The position numbers and the translations under genes are program-made. From Bacillota bacterium (GTDB taxonomy: Bacteria; Bacillota_E; Sulfobacillia; Sulfobacillales; JAIMBI01): a stretch of 28,565 nucleotides of DNA. Where the stretch lies: assembly GCA_021828405.1 (NCBI GenBank), contig JAKARZ010000026.1, forward strand, positions 1 through 28,565, written 5' to 3'. Shown here piece by piece: positions 1 to 8,299 of the stretch. The notes beneath the pieces are model-generated. The model had not been told where the DNA came from. It saw only the letters and a list, made by a program, of their open reading frames with translations, and did no database searches. The number at the start of each line of letters is the position of its first letter. Positions within the stretch are counted from its first letter, which is position 1.

Positions 1-94
1 CCCATCTCGCACACGGCCGTCCCCCTGTGGACGGGCCCGGCGTGTGGCGGCTCACGCCGCTGACCGACCGGGTCGGTGCCGCCCCCCTTCCGTC

Positions 95-121
95 GCCCCC
101 GCGCCCCGCGCGGGGGCTTTT
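95..121 (+). terminator. Rho-independent terminator of an upstream gene
   Basis: A perfect 10-bp GC stem (95-104 pairing with 108-117) closes a CCC loop and is followed at once by TTTT (118-121). This is a textbook intrinsic terminator on the + strand. A second, smaller hairpin precedes it (ACCGAC at 63-68 with GTCGGT at 72-77). It most likely ends the transcript of a gene lying left of the window. No coding region is supported in bases 1-317. Confidence 0.75.
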
Positions 122-317
122 CCTGTCTGGGCGCAGGCAAGTCGCCGGCGGCGGACGTGTTGGGGCGAGCTGTGGCCCCCAATCGCGTCGCCGTGCAACC
201 CTCAGAGGGCCCGGGGCCCCGGAGTCCGAACTTCACGCGAGAGAAAGAATCCCGGTGACTGAAACCGTCGGCGCGGCTTCGTCGTTCTGCCCTCGACAGG
301 TAGGGGAGGGAATCGCG

Positions 318-1070
318 TTGGGCAAAGACGACTCCGGACTCTATGTGGACAACGTGTACAAAGCCAAGCGGCGCTCCGGGTTTAAGGGGTTGGCGCTGCC
401 GATTCTGGAGGGCGTGACGCTCGCCATCCGGCCGGGCGAGGCCCTGGGCGTCGTGGGCCCAAACGGCGTCGGGAAAACCACCCTGTTCAAAGTGGCGCTG
501 GGACTCTGGCGGCCCGACCGGGGCCGGGTGCTGTGGCGCGGACGCGACGACGACGCGGGGCAGATAGCGCGGCGCGGCGAGATGGGGATGGTGGGCGAGC
601 TTGCTCCGCTCTATCCGTACCTGTCCGCCAAGGATCACCTTGAGATGAAGCGACGGCTTGTCCCCCAGGTCCACGCCGCTCGGATTACGGATCTGAAGGA
701 TGTTCTGGGAATGGGGCCGTTCTGGACGGTGCCCACGCAGAGGCTTTCGCAGGGCCAGCGCCAGCGGGTGGCGCTCGCTACCGCCCTGTTGGCGGACCCG
801 CCCCTCTTGCTGCTGGACGAGGCCACCAACGGGCTTGATCCGGACACCGTGCTTTGGTTGAGGGCTACCGTACGGAACCTCGTGGGCCACGGGACGTCGA
901 TATGTGCCGCGAGCCACGTGCTGGGGGACCTCGTGAAGATGGTGGACCGGGTGGTGTTTTTGAAGAACGGCAAGGTAGCCGCGGAGGAACTTGTGGGTGG
1001 GCGCACAGGCGACTGGCTCGAGAATCGCTACCGGGCGGTCATGGGATTGCCGCTCACCCCACTCACGTGA
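318..1070 (+). CDS. ABC transporter ATP-binding protein
   Basis: This is a 250-residue cytoplasmic ATPase that would power an ABC transporter. Visible motifs in order: Walker A GPNGVGKT, Q-loop region, signature LSQGQRQRV, Walker B LLLLDEATNGLD and switch histidine in AASHVL. All catalytic residues are present, so it should be active. I chose the TTG at 318 because GGGGAGGG lies 7 bases upstream and the protein then begins close to the first strand of the ABC fold. A GTG at 255 is the alternative; the open frame extends back to 27 but that part has no family similarity. The next intact + strand gene is an ABC-2-like permease (1677-2852), its probable partner, with a decayed permease copy between them. 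The substrate cannot be told; the closest general type is the ABC-2 exporter ATPase. Confidence 0.9.
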   Translation: MGKDDSGLYVDNVYKAKRRSGFKGLALPILEGVTLAIRPGEALGVVGPNGVGKTTLFKVALGLWRPDRGRVLWRGRDDDAGQIARRGEMGMVGELAPLYPYLSAKDHLEMKRRLVPQVHAARITDLKDVLGMGPFWTVPTQRLSQGQRQRVALATALLADPPLLLLDEATNGLDPDTVLWLRATVRNLVGHGTSICAASHVLGDLVKMVDRVVFLKNGKVAAEELVGGRTGDWLENRYRAVMGLPLTPLT

Positions 1071-1117
1071 GCGCCGTTGGCGGGAGCCACGAGGCAACCA
1101 TACCAACAGCGACCGAG

Positions 1118-1590
1118 GGGCCGCCGTTCAGGCTGCTGCTGAATGAGGGGCAAAAGGTTGGGCGCCGTCGGGTGTGGAGCGGGTTTGCCGCGATTGTGGT
1201 GCTGGCCGCCGTGGCCAACCAACCGCGATCGGCGTTCAAAGCCAGAGTGAGAGCGGCCGCGCGCCCCATCCTCACGGAGAAAGGTGCTGCTGGCCAAGGC
1301 GGCGGTGTCCACCGGATCAGCGGCGGGGACGTTTTCAGTTGGCGGTTGGCCGGTTGGGTGCCAACGTGGATTGGCTGACGCTCGACGGGGGGAATCCGAT
1401 GGCGAGCCAGGTCTGCCGTGGTCGGCCCGGTGCGGGATTTGGTCGTGGGGGTGAGGCCAAGCGGCGCTACGGCACGACGCGTCCGGCCTGCGACAGCGGG
1501 GCGGTTGGCGCTTTTGGGCTCGTCTCCCAGCCGACCGTCGCTACGCTTTGGGCGGCGGGCTTCGCCACCGCTCCGAGCCCGCGCTCCGGG
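1118..1590 (+). pseudogene. Decayed second copy of the ABC-2-like permease
   Basis: This stretch has no continuous reading frame, but pieces in different frames match the intact permease downstream, in the same order. LLLNEGQKVGRRR near 1132 matches LLQNEWVKFRGRR. DNA near 1283-1304 is almost identical to 2279-2300 (the VLLAKAA segment). A GA-DW motif near 1360 matches GAGPDWVTVET. SQPTVATLWAAGFA at 1523-1565 matches SQPTVATLLAAGFA, with 19 consecutive identical bases. The first two landmarks are about 150 bases apart here and about 570 in the intact gene, so roughly 420 bases were deleted, with further frameshifts. It is best read as a tandem paralogue that has been inactivated. Boundaries are approximate. 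Confidence 0.75.
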
Positions 1591-1676
1591 GAAAAAAGCC
1601 ATCCGTGGCTGGTGCGGGCCGGATGGCACCACGCCCGGCCGAGGTTGAACGTGTGACATCGAGGAGGGGGTGTGGC

Positions 1677-2852
1677 TTGAGCGGTTGGATGGAGTGGTGG
1701 AGCCTGCTTCAGAATGAATGGGTGAAGTTCCGCGGTCGGCGTCGGCACTGGATCGCGCTCGGGGGTGTGGTGGTCCTGGCAGGCATGGCGGCCATGGTGA
1801 TGGGGTCGCCGTCGCCCGGGTTCCGGTCGTCCCACATCGCGGCCGACCGACTTGAGATCCGGTCCATGGTGGGTGAGTTGCGCACGGCCCGCGGGTCGGC
1901 GCGTACCTGGGACTACGCCCAGCTGCTGGTTGCCCGCTATGACCTGGCGGCGCTGACGCACAAGCCCCTGCCACCGCTTGAGCCCATCGTGCGGGCCACC
2001 GGCGCGCTCGCGAGGGCGGAGAACCGGGGCAACCGGGCCAACTTCACGGCGGCGCTCGACGAGTGGCAGCAGAGTCGCTATGCGCTCGCGCACAATCTTC
2101 CGATAGCCCCGTCCTGGGTGCCGCCTACCGGCCTCATTGATGTAAACCAGGTTTTTGCCGGAAACGGCGTTGCCCTGTTTGCCGTCCTGGCGGTGCTGCT
2201 AACCAGTGACGTGCTTGGCATGGAGTCGGGCACCCAGACTTGGAACCGGGTGTGGCTGGATCCGCCGCCCCGGGGGCGGGTGCTGCTTGCCAAAGCGGCG
2301 CTCGCCACCGCCGTGGCCGCAGGAACGATGTGCGTGGCGGCCGTGGTCCTGTACGCGGCCGCTGCGCTGCGCAACGGGGCAGGGCCTGACTGGGTGACGG
2401 TGGAGACCCACCGCCGGGCAGTATCCGCGTACTCGGCGTATCTGCATCAACATTACACCTACTATACGGCGACCAAGATTTCCGACGCGGCGGGCATTTC
2501 GCTGGTCGCCAGCGACGTGTGGGCGGTGCTGGGAAGTTTGCCGGCGCTCGCGGCCGTGGTCGGAGTGGCGGCCTGCCTTGGCTACTTCATCTCCCAGCCG
2601 ACCGTCGCCACTCTGTTGGCGGCGGGGTTTGCGGTGACCCCCATTCTCATGGAGACAGGGAGCGCCCCACCCCCGGTCTTGGCGCCCGGAACCTATCTGG
2701 ACATGGGCCGTGTGGCGGCGGGCGGGTCAAGCATTGACGGCAGCGCCTCCGTGTTGGGTGCCAGCGTGGGGCTCGGCCTTCTCGTGTCGGTGGTGTGGCT
2801 GGCGGTTGCCTGGGGGTCGGTGGCGTGGCATCAACGGCGCGCTGAATTGTGA
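1677..2852 (+). CDS. ABC-2-like permease (membrane subunit)
   Basis: A 391-residue integral membrane protein. It has an N-terminal cytoplasmic stretch (LLQNEWVKFRGRRRHW), a first helix (about residues 20-37), a long extracytoplasmic domain (about 40-165), then hydrophobic segments beginning at FAGNGVALFAVLAVLL, VLLAKAALATAVAAG, VWAVLGSLPALAAVV, TVATLLAAGFAVTPIL and VGLGLLVSVVWLAVAWG. The layout (helix 1, large outside loop, MESGTQTW after helix 2, remaining helices) is that of ABC-2 exporter permeases. TTG at 1677 is preferred: GAGGAGGGGG ends 6 bases upstream; ATG at 1689 is the alternative. It probably works with the ATPase at 318-1070. It converges on the minus-strand gene ending at 2876, with only 23 bases between. 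The substrate is unknown. Confidence 0.8.
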   Translation: MSGWMEWWSLLQNEWVKFRGRRRHWIALGGVVVLAGMAAMVMGSPSPGFRSSHIAADRLEIRSMVGELRTARGSARTWDYAQLLVARYDLAALTHKPLPPLEPIVRATGALARAENRGNRANFTAALDEWQQSRYALAHNLPIAPSWVPPTGLIDVNQVFAGNGVALFAVLAVLLTSDVLGMESGTQTWNRVWLDPPPRGRVLLAKAALATAVAAGTMCVAAVVLYAAAALRNGAGPDWVTVETHRRAVSAYSAYLHQHYTYYTATKISDAAGISLVASDVWAVLGSLPALAAVVGVAACLGYFISQPTVATLLAAGFAVTPILMETGSAPPPVLAPGTYLDMGRVAAGGSSIDGSASVLGASVGLGLLVSVVWLAVAWGSVAWHQRRAEL

Positions 2853-2875
2853 GGACGCTGAACGGCGCACGTCAT

Positions 2876-3484
2876 TCAGATCCTGAGGCGCGTGTTGGCC
2901 AGCCTGGCGTCGATGTCGCCGGACACCACGGCGATGCGCGGCGCGCCCGGCAGTCCCAGGTGCACGCGGGTGAGGAGTTCAGCGAAGATCACCCGCCCTT
3001 CGGCGTCAAGGCTGTCGGCGCCGCCGTCGACGATCCACGCGGTGGGGCTCGGCGCTAGGCTGGCGGCGAGGAGCACGCGCCTCTCCTCACCACGCGACAG
3101 CTCGGCCATGCGGCGGCCCAGGAAACGAGAGAGCCCCCAACGGGCAATTTCGCGGGAGGTCCCGCCTTGGGTGCTCTTCAGCTCCCACAGCAGCGCCGTC
3201 AGCAAGAGGGCCCGCCGCACCCTGAGGTGACCAACCTCCCACGAACGGGCGGGCACCATGGTCAGCGCCCGGCGGGCGGCCACGCCGCGGGCCGGGGCGC
3301 CGTCCAGAAGGCGCTGTCCCCCGTCGAGGGGGATTGCCCCGGCCAGGGCCTCCAGTACCACGGTGCTGAGGGCCGCCGCACCCTCCACCAGAGTTACGCC
3401 CGTGCCAACGGTGAAGGAAGCGTGGTTCAGGAGTGGGCGGCCCCCACGGACCACGGTGGCGTCGGCAAGCCCAATGCTGTCCAC
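2876..3484 (-). CDS. ABC-ATPase-fold protein lacking catalytic motifs
   Basis: A 202-residue protein with the overall order of an ABC nucleotide-binding domain, but every catalytic motif is eroded. The Walker A position reads VEGAAALSTV (residues about 33-42), with no GxGK(S/T). The signature is LSRGEERRVLL (129-139), still recognisable. Walker B is AWIVDGGADSLD (149-160), where the catalytic Glu is Gly. The switch-histidine position is VVSGD. It should not hydrolyse ATP and may not bind it. The frame is intact over its whole length, so it looks maintained, not recently broken. The GTG at 3484 lies 1 base after the stop of the upstream membrane protein; a TTG at 3517 is possible and neither has a strong ribosome site. 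It is third gene in a unit with an ECF sigma factor and a six-helix protein, and may be a structural or regulatory partner of that protein. Confidence 0.7.
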   Translation of the reverse strand: MDSIGLADATVVRGGRPLLNHASFTVGTGVTLVEGAAALSTVVLEALAGAIPLDGGQRLLDGAPARGVAARRALTMVPARSWEVGHLRVRRALLLTALLWELKSTQGGTSREIARWGLSRFLGRRMAELSRGEERRVLLAASLAPSPTAWIVDGGADSLDAEGRVIFAELLTRVHLGLPGAPRIAVVSGDIDARLANTRLRI

Positions 3485-3485
3485 C

Positions 3486-4280
3486 CTAAGCGCGGATCCA
3501 CCGGATTCGCAGCCCAAGCGCGCTGCCGACGGCGACGGCCAGGATCCCGGCGATGGTCGCGACGACGGGCGCCTTCACCAGCAGAAGCACCGGCAGTAAG
3601 TCCGGGCGGCCCAAGGCCGCGGCCGCCAGAACCCAAACCAGGTTTGCGCCGCCGAGCATCACGGCCCACGTTTGCGAACGACGGGGGGAGAACAGCGCGG
3701 CCCCCAACAGGCCCGCGGCCAACGACGCGGAAAACCCTGCGGCCGCCACGACTGCCCACGTGCTGACTTGACCCGTGGCGGCCGCGCCGATGGACAGAGC
3801 CAACACAATGGATACGAGGGACGTCCCGGCCGCACCCACCCAGCGCGCCACCTGCCGCTGTCCGCGGCCGCGCGGCGCCATCACCGTGAACGTGCTGAGC
3901 GCACCACGGGACTCCTCTGCCCCGGAGGCGAACACCCACACGCCAAGCCATGGCGCCATCACCGCCCATGCCTCGACCGCAGCCCGGTGGTGCGGAAGCA
4001 GTACGCTGAACCACTCGGCCGCGATGATGAGAAGTGTGGTGAGCGTGGGCACCAGCAGCCGCGCGGGCTCTGCCACCAGCTGCCACCAGGCCAGCCGCAC
4101 AACGGACGAAAAACGGGTGGACCGCTCGGACTCCGCCTGGATGCGAGCCCAGACGGCGCCGCCGCCAGAGGACGCGACCAGACTGGCGCGAACGTCGGAC
4201 AGGAGAGCCCGCTCTTCGGGGGAAAGTCCGAACGCTGCCCGCTCTTGCTCAGTGGTGGGGGTTGTCTTGCGGCTCATCAC
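3486..4280 (-). CDS. Six-helix membrane protein downstream of ECF sigma factor
   Basis: A 264-residue protein with a hydrophilic N-terminus of about 70 residues (rich in Glu/Arg, containing LSPEERALLSDVRASL) and six predicted helices. These start near LLVPTLTTLLIIAAE, VEAWAVMAPWLGVWVF, VGAAGTSLVSIVLALS, WAVVAAAGFSASLAAG, WAVMLGGANLVWVLAA and VVATIAGILAVAVGSA. The start overlaps the sigma factor stop as GTGA (GTG 4280, ATG 4277 next), indicating translational coupling. Its place directly behind an ECF sigma gene is where an anti-sigma factor normally sits, but no zinc anti-sigma HxxxCxxC motif is visible. With an ABC-like protein immediately after it, an ABC-2-type permease is the other reading. 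I do not recognise a named family; function is inference from context. Confidence 0.7.
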   Translation of the reverse strand: MMSRKTTPTTEQERAAFGLSPEERALLSDVRASLVASSGGGAVWARIQAESERSTRFSSVVRLAWWQLVAEPARLLVPTLTTLLIIAAEWFSVLLPHHRAAVEAWAVMAPWLGVWVFASGAEESRGALSTFTVMAPRGRGQRQVARWVGAAGTSLVSIVLALSIGAAATGQVSTWAVVAAAGFSASLAAGLLGAALFSPRRSQTWAVMLGGANLVWVLAAAALGRPDLLPVLLLVKAPVVATIAGILAVAVGSALGLRIRWIRA

Positions 4281-4885
4281 GAATCCTTCTTTCCCAGTGC
4301 GGCCAGAAGCCGCGGGTAAGAGCGCGCCAGCCGCGTCTTCACGGTGCCCACGGGCTGGCCCAGGAGGCGGGCGATGTCGGCCACCGGCAAATCAGCGAAG
4401 TAGTGCAGCGAAATGGCGAGTCGCTGGTCGGCGGACAGGTGTGCCATCGCCCGGTCTATCGCCTGTGCGGTGTCAATCCGGTCCGTGAAGGAGACTGGCC
4501 TGGATGGGCCGCGCGGAAGGTCGCCCGGGGCCGTCGCCACCTCCCGGGCCGTGCGCCGGCGGATGTCGACCGCGCGGTTCAGCGCCGTGCGGTAGAGATA
4601 GGGCCGAAATCGGAAGGGCCGCGCCGCGGGATCCATCGGACCCCGGGTCATGACGGCCACGAATGCGTCCTGGAGCACATCCTCCGCCAGGGGGCGATCA
4701 CCAGTCCAGCCAACCAAGAAGCGGAAGAGGGGATCCCGATAGCGCTCGTACAGGAAGGCAAACGCCCGAGCGTCGCCCCGGCGGGCGGACCGGTAGAGAC
4801 TTTCGTCGCTGGGCTCGCCGACCATACCGCCGGCCGTGGCGCACGGAGCGTGGCCGGCCGTCGCGCGCGTGTCATCCAGCCTCAC
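4277..4885 (-). CDS. ECF-type RNA polymerase sigma factor
   Basis: A 202-residue group 4 (ECF) sigma factor. Region 2 is the stretch from FAFLYERYRDPLFRFLVG through LAEDVLQDAFVAVMTR and YLYRTALNRAVDIRR. After a short linker, region 4 runs from LSADQRLAISLHYFADL to a helix-turn-helix with DIARLLGQPVGTVKTRLAR. Region 3 is absent, as usual for ECF factors. I chose GTG at 4885 because AGGGGAG lies 8 bases upstream; the longer frame to 4930 lacks such a site and an internal ATG at 4825 is weaker. It is the first gene of a three-gene minus-strand unit, overlapping the membrane protein by 4 bases. The unit likely responds to an envelope signal through that protein, and ECF factors usually transcribe their own operon. 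Targets are not visible. Confidence 0.92.
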   Translation of the reverse strand: MRLDDTRATAGHAPCATAGGMVGEPSDESLYRSARRGDARAFAFLYERYRDPLFRFLVGWTGDRPLAEDVLQDAFVAVMTRGPMDPAARPFRFRPYLYRTALNRAVDIRRRTAREVATAPGDLPRGPSRPVSFTDRIDTAQAIDRAMAHLSADQRLAISLHYFADLPVADIARLLGQPVGTVKTRLARSYPRLLAALGKKDS

Positions 4886-4930
4886 GGTGATGGCTCCCCT
4901 CCACCTGGGCACGGTATTTGCCTCGACCAT

Positions 4931-4960
4931 ACCATAGGCGGCGCCCCAGGGTTAACCCAA
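4931..4960 (-). promoter_or_regulatory. Candidate promoter and palindrome upstream of the ECF sigma gene
   Basis: Reading the minus strand, TTGGGT (4960-4955) and TATGGT (4936-4931) are separated by 18 bases and sit about 45 bases before the chosen GTG start. The -35 box overlaps a perfect 10-base palindrome, GGGTTAACCC (4949-4958), which could be an operator. The boxes match the vegetative consensus only moderately, and an ECF-type autoregulatory promoter could be elsewhere. Confidence 0.35.
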
Positions 4961-5489
4961 AGTTGGTAGACGGCGCATGGGTCGGGGCCCCGCCCCGCGG
5001 TGTGAACGCCGTCGTGAGCTCGGATCGAGGCGCGGACAAGGCGCAGGGGACCCGGGGGCCGCGCGACAACCAGGCGGCGGCGGACCGGGCGACCCGGCCG
5101 GAGGAGCAAGCCGATGAGGAGGCCTACGCGATCTGCGCGATGAACGCGTGCGGATGGGTGACCTGGTAGCGCTGGCGGCGCCGTCAGCAACGCGTGACGG
5201 GGCCGGCGGAGGGCCAGGGCCCAGCGGGTCCGTGTGGTGATGTTGGCCGCCCTTGCCCGGTGCGCATCGTGCTGGCGTCGTGAAAGCTCATCTTCGATGG
5301 GATGCATCGGCTCGATGGATCAGTGGTGGCGGGCCAGGGCCCATAACGCCGCCGGCCCCGCGTCGTCGGGGGACCGGCGGGTCAGGAGATAGACCGTCTC
5401 CCGGGTGGGGACCGCCGTGACGGTGCGGCGGTGGGGGGGGGGGTCCATCGCGCGGTGGGGCCGCACCGTCCCCCACGTGAGCCGGGCCG
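4961..5489. other. Gene-free stretch, no recognised content
   Basis: About 530 bases between the sigma factor promoter and the DUF4338 remnant. Short open frames exist on both strands (for example 4918-5169 on +, ending ICAMNACGWVTW), but none has a ribosome site plus recognisable domain. Composition is GC-rich and low-complexity in places (GGGGGGGGGG at 5433-5442). It is probably decayed DNA connected with the remnant beside it. Confidence 0.5.
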
Positions 5490-6022
5490 CCGGCCAAGCG
5501 CGCGGGCTACAAAGTCTTGGCGCCAGCGGCGCAGGCTTGGCGTCGCAACGGCCGCACCTACACCCGCTTCGGCGGGGCATGCGCGGTATTGCCCGACGCC
5601 TGGCGGCAAAAGCGAGCGGGGTCCCCCAGAGACGTAAATCCGGCACGGGCATAGACGGTCCCGAGAAAGTGCGCGGGGTCCACGATCCACGAAGGTTTCA
5701 CACGCCAACACCGGGTGGCCAGGCACCGCCTGCCCGTCGGCGCTGGCGCGGGAGAGTCACGAACCGCGCGTTGTTGACCACATAGCGGAGCCGGTCGGCG
5801 CGTTGATCCGGCGTCCAGCCCATCGCGGCGTCCCGGACCCCTACCTTCAGCGCCGCCCTGGCAAAGCCCACGAGGGCCACCGGCTCGCCGTCCACGACCG
5901 CCACGTAGCGGAGCTTCGCCGACCAGCCGCGACCGCCCCAACTCATGATGAGGGGCGAGCAGACCGTCCCACCCGTGCGCGTCCTCGCGCCCCTCAACCA
6001 GATGAATCACTACGCGGCGCAC
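5490..6022 (-). pseudogene. Frameshifted DUF4338 (DruA-type) gene
   Basis: Read on the minus strand, consecutive pieces in different frames rebuild a DUF4338 protein. VEGREDAHGWDGLLAPHHEL and RLVGEA lie near 6005-5905. LRYVAVVDGEPVALVGFARA then VRDAAMGWTPDQRADRLRYV and VNNARFV follow to about 5745 in a second frame. GHPVLACETFVD (about 5720) is in a third frame. DPAHFLGTVYARAGFTSLGD (5690-5610) is back in the first. The family pattern (GWxxxQRxxRLxxVxNNxRF, then ETFVDPxxFxGTxY, then LG) is clear. At least three frame changes and a missing middle segment make it non-functional. DUF4338 is found in Druantia DruA proteins and in proteins associated with transposons; context with other IS debris favours the latter. 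Edges are approximate. Confidence 0.75.
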
Positions 6023-6160
6023 CGTCTCGGGCGCCGTGCGCGGGCGGGGCCGCGCGTCGTGCAGGGGTGTCAGGGTCCTGGCTTCTCATAGCCGCCGCGA
6101 AAACGTCAGCCCCGCGACGTCCATGGGTCCGTCCGCCGCCCGCCCGGGGGGCGCAACGTG

Positions 6161-8299
6161 TCAGGTATGAGACGGAGCCCCCGTCTTGACGTCCGAAAGC
6201 CAGCGCGCGATATCTCGCTCGGTTGGCCACCCTCGGGCCAGCCCGGCCCGAAACAGAGCCCAGAACCGAACGATCTGGGCGCTCGTCAGTCCGTGAAAGC
6301 CGCTCTGATTGCTACCAAAGGGCCCACGAATCAAGTCAGAGAATCCCCAGCGGTGCTCCAGCCACACAAGAACCTGGTCGGCCGGGCGCTGGTTTTCGGG
6401 CCAGGGTCGGTCGAATGAGGCGATCCGGGTCCAGTGAGGTGAGACTTGTGAGAAAATGAGTGCCAGTTGGCCGCTGCCATTCCAGTTGCGCGCATCTAAG
6501 GGGTAGAACGAAAACGGCAGGAATCCGCCAAGAAAATTTGGCCGCGCCTCGGTTTCAACCCACGGCTTCTGCCCCGACGGCTCGGGATTGGGATTCGCGA
6601 GCGACAATAGTCCGACGGGCACATCGCCGAACTGCAGGTTCACCTCGTTCAGATTCCGTGCCGCGATGCCCGTGGAGTGGACCAGCGCCGCCGGCAGACT
6701 GAAGCCTGCCACCGGGCCGTAGGAAGCATCCGCCCTGACGCCGACGCTCAGGGGGGGCCTTCCCCTCCGCAGAATGACATCGTGGTACGTCGGTTGTAGA
6801 TAGCGAATAGGCGCCCCGAGAATGCCGTCACCCCGTAGGGTCGCCGTCCCCGCGGGCCCCGCCCAGGCGGAAAGGCCGGCGGTCCGCGTGCGGATGAAGT
6901 GCCCCGCCACCAAGGTGACCCCGGTGGAGGCGTTCCGTGCGCGGCCCTGTCCTCTGAAGACGCCGAGATTCGTGAGCACCGTCGCATACGAACTGGTGAT
7001 GCGGAGCCGATATTTCACGACGGCGGGCGTCCCCACCTGGGCCTTTGTGGGTGGGACGAGGGGATACCAGCTTCCCGCGGGCAAGTACGCGCCGCCGCTG
7101 ACACTGAAGGCCTTCGCGACCAGGGCCGGACCTTCGGTACCCGGTGCAAACCCCCATTCGTCCAGCTCCCCGCCGTATTGCACTGTCACCGTGTCCTGGG
7201 CCGGGGCCGGTATGCCGGAGACCCGGATAAAACCGCTCCGCCTGGTGAAGGACACCTCACGCCCTCCCACCCGCACCGTGGTCACGGTAAGGCCAGGGTT
7301 GAGCCAGAGTTGCGCGAGCGCGGCGGCTGGCTCGACGGTGGCGATGGCGCGAAGCGTTCCACTGGGCGAAAAATGCACGTCGATCGACTCGGCAGAGATG
7401 GCCGGAGCCGCGGTTGCCAAGACGGGAGGGCTGGGCGACGGGGACCCCGGGTGCACCGCGGTGAGGACCGCCAGTCCGAGCGCCAGCGCGGGCACGCCCG
7501 GCACCGCCGCGCGCAAGGCGAGGGGGACGTTGCCGAGCACGGCGCGGCGCCGCATTCCGGAAAACACCAGCGCCAGCGTTGAAGTCGCCATCAGCACCGC
7601 AATGGCGGTGAACAAGGAGCCTGCGCCTCCGAATCCCCAGGCGGACGACCCGACGCCTGATAGTAGAGTCCAGGGACTCATGGCAACGAGGCTGGTCAGC
7701 ATAACCGGCGTGGATATGGTGCCGCTGGTGAGGACACGGAAGCTCAGCACCCCGCTCCCGAGGGCCAAAGCGATCGGGGCGCCAACCGCCAAGGCAACGC
7801 CGCCGGGGCCATGCCAGCGGCTCCCGACGGCGCTACCGCATGCCGCAAGCAGCGCGTAGTCAAGCGTGATCATGAGCCAAAGGTCGGCGGCGGCGCCAAT
7901 TCCCTGGCCGGACGCCGGTGTCCCTAGCGACAGCAGGATCACCACGCCGCTGAGAAGCGCCGCCACCACCGCCGCAACGACCGAGAGCGTGACCAGCTCC
8001 GCAAGACAGCGCGTGGCAGGTGAGACGGTCCAGAGGGCCTTCAGCGCTCCCAGGCCCTCTGGTCGATCCCGCGCCGCGATCCTGAACCCCACATAGGAAA
8101 ACAGCAGTCCGCCGCTAGGCAACAGCCCGAGACCCGGTCCCCAGACGAGCCATGGCAGGGGACCGGTGGTGAGCTCGATCGCCGCAACCACGGCGCCGGG
8201 CGCGATCACGGCCAGGACGAGGATCCAAAGCATGAGACGCGTGGCGAGGAGCCAGCGCCAGGCGGCACTGAGCTCGGTGAAGACCACCGCTCCGGTCAT
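6161..8299 (-). CDS. Large ABC-transporter-linked membrane protein with outside beta domain
   Basis: A 712-residue protein. Residues 1 to about 290 carry about seven hydrophobic segments (for example LMLWILVLAVIAPGAVVAA, WGPGLGLLPSGGLLFSYV, LVTLSVVAAVVAALLSGVVI, ALRAAVPGVPALALGLAVL). The remaining 420 residues lack helices and are rich in alternating beta-type sequence with Trp, Tyr and Gly, predicted outside the membrane. The pattern resembles permease proteins fused to an M1-aminopeptidase-like N-terminal beta sandwich, but no HExxH zinc site is present, so peptidase activity is not supported. The start overlaps the upstream ATPase stop as ATGA (8299-8296), so the two are coupled and surely work together. 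Substrate unknown. No signal peptide apart from the first helix. Confidence 0.75.
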   Translation of the reverse strand: MTGAVVFTELSAAWRWLLATRLMLWILVLAVIAPGAVVAAIELTTGPLPWLVWGPGLGLLPSGGLLFSYVGFRIAARDRPEGLGALKALWTVSPATRCLAELVTLSVVAAVVAALLSGVVILLSLGTPASGQGIGAAADLWLMITLDYALLAACGSAVGSRWHGPGGVALAVGAPIALALGSGVLSFRVLTSGTISTPVMLTSLVAMSPWTLLSGVGSSAWGFGGAGSLFTAIAVLMATSTLALVFSGMRRRAVLGNVPLALRAAVPGVPALALGLAVLTAVHPGSPSPSPPVLATAAPAISAESIDVHFSPSGTLRAIATVEPAAALAQLWLNPGLTVTTVRVGGREVSFTRRSGFIRVSGIPAPAQDTVTVQYGGELDEWGFAPGTEGPALVAKAFSVSGGAYLPAGSWYPLVPPTKAQVGTPAVVKYRLRITSSYATVLTNLGVFRGQGRARNASTGVTLVAGHFIRTRTAGLSAWAGPAGTATLRGDGILGAPIRYLQPTYHDVILRRGRPPLSVGVRADASYGPVAGFSLPAALVHSTGIAARNLNEVNLQFGDVPVGLLSLANPNPEPSGQKPWVETEARPNFLGGFLPFSFYPLDARNWNGSGQLALIFSQVSPHWTRIASFDRPWPENQRPADQVLVWLEHRWGFSDLIRGPFGSNQSGFHGLTSAQIVRFWALFRAGLARGWPTERDIARWLSDVKTGAPSHT

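Noticed and set aside
1063..1974. A 303-codon minus-strand open frame opposite the permease pseudogene.
   Set aside because: Pro/Arg/Thr-rich, no ribosome site, and it overlaps the start of the intact permease.
6822..7859. A 345-codon plus-strand open frame inside the large membrane protein gene.
   Set aside because: It is antisense to a gene with clear helices and an ATGA coupling; the translated product shows no family features.
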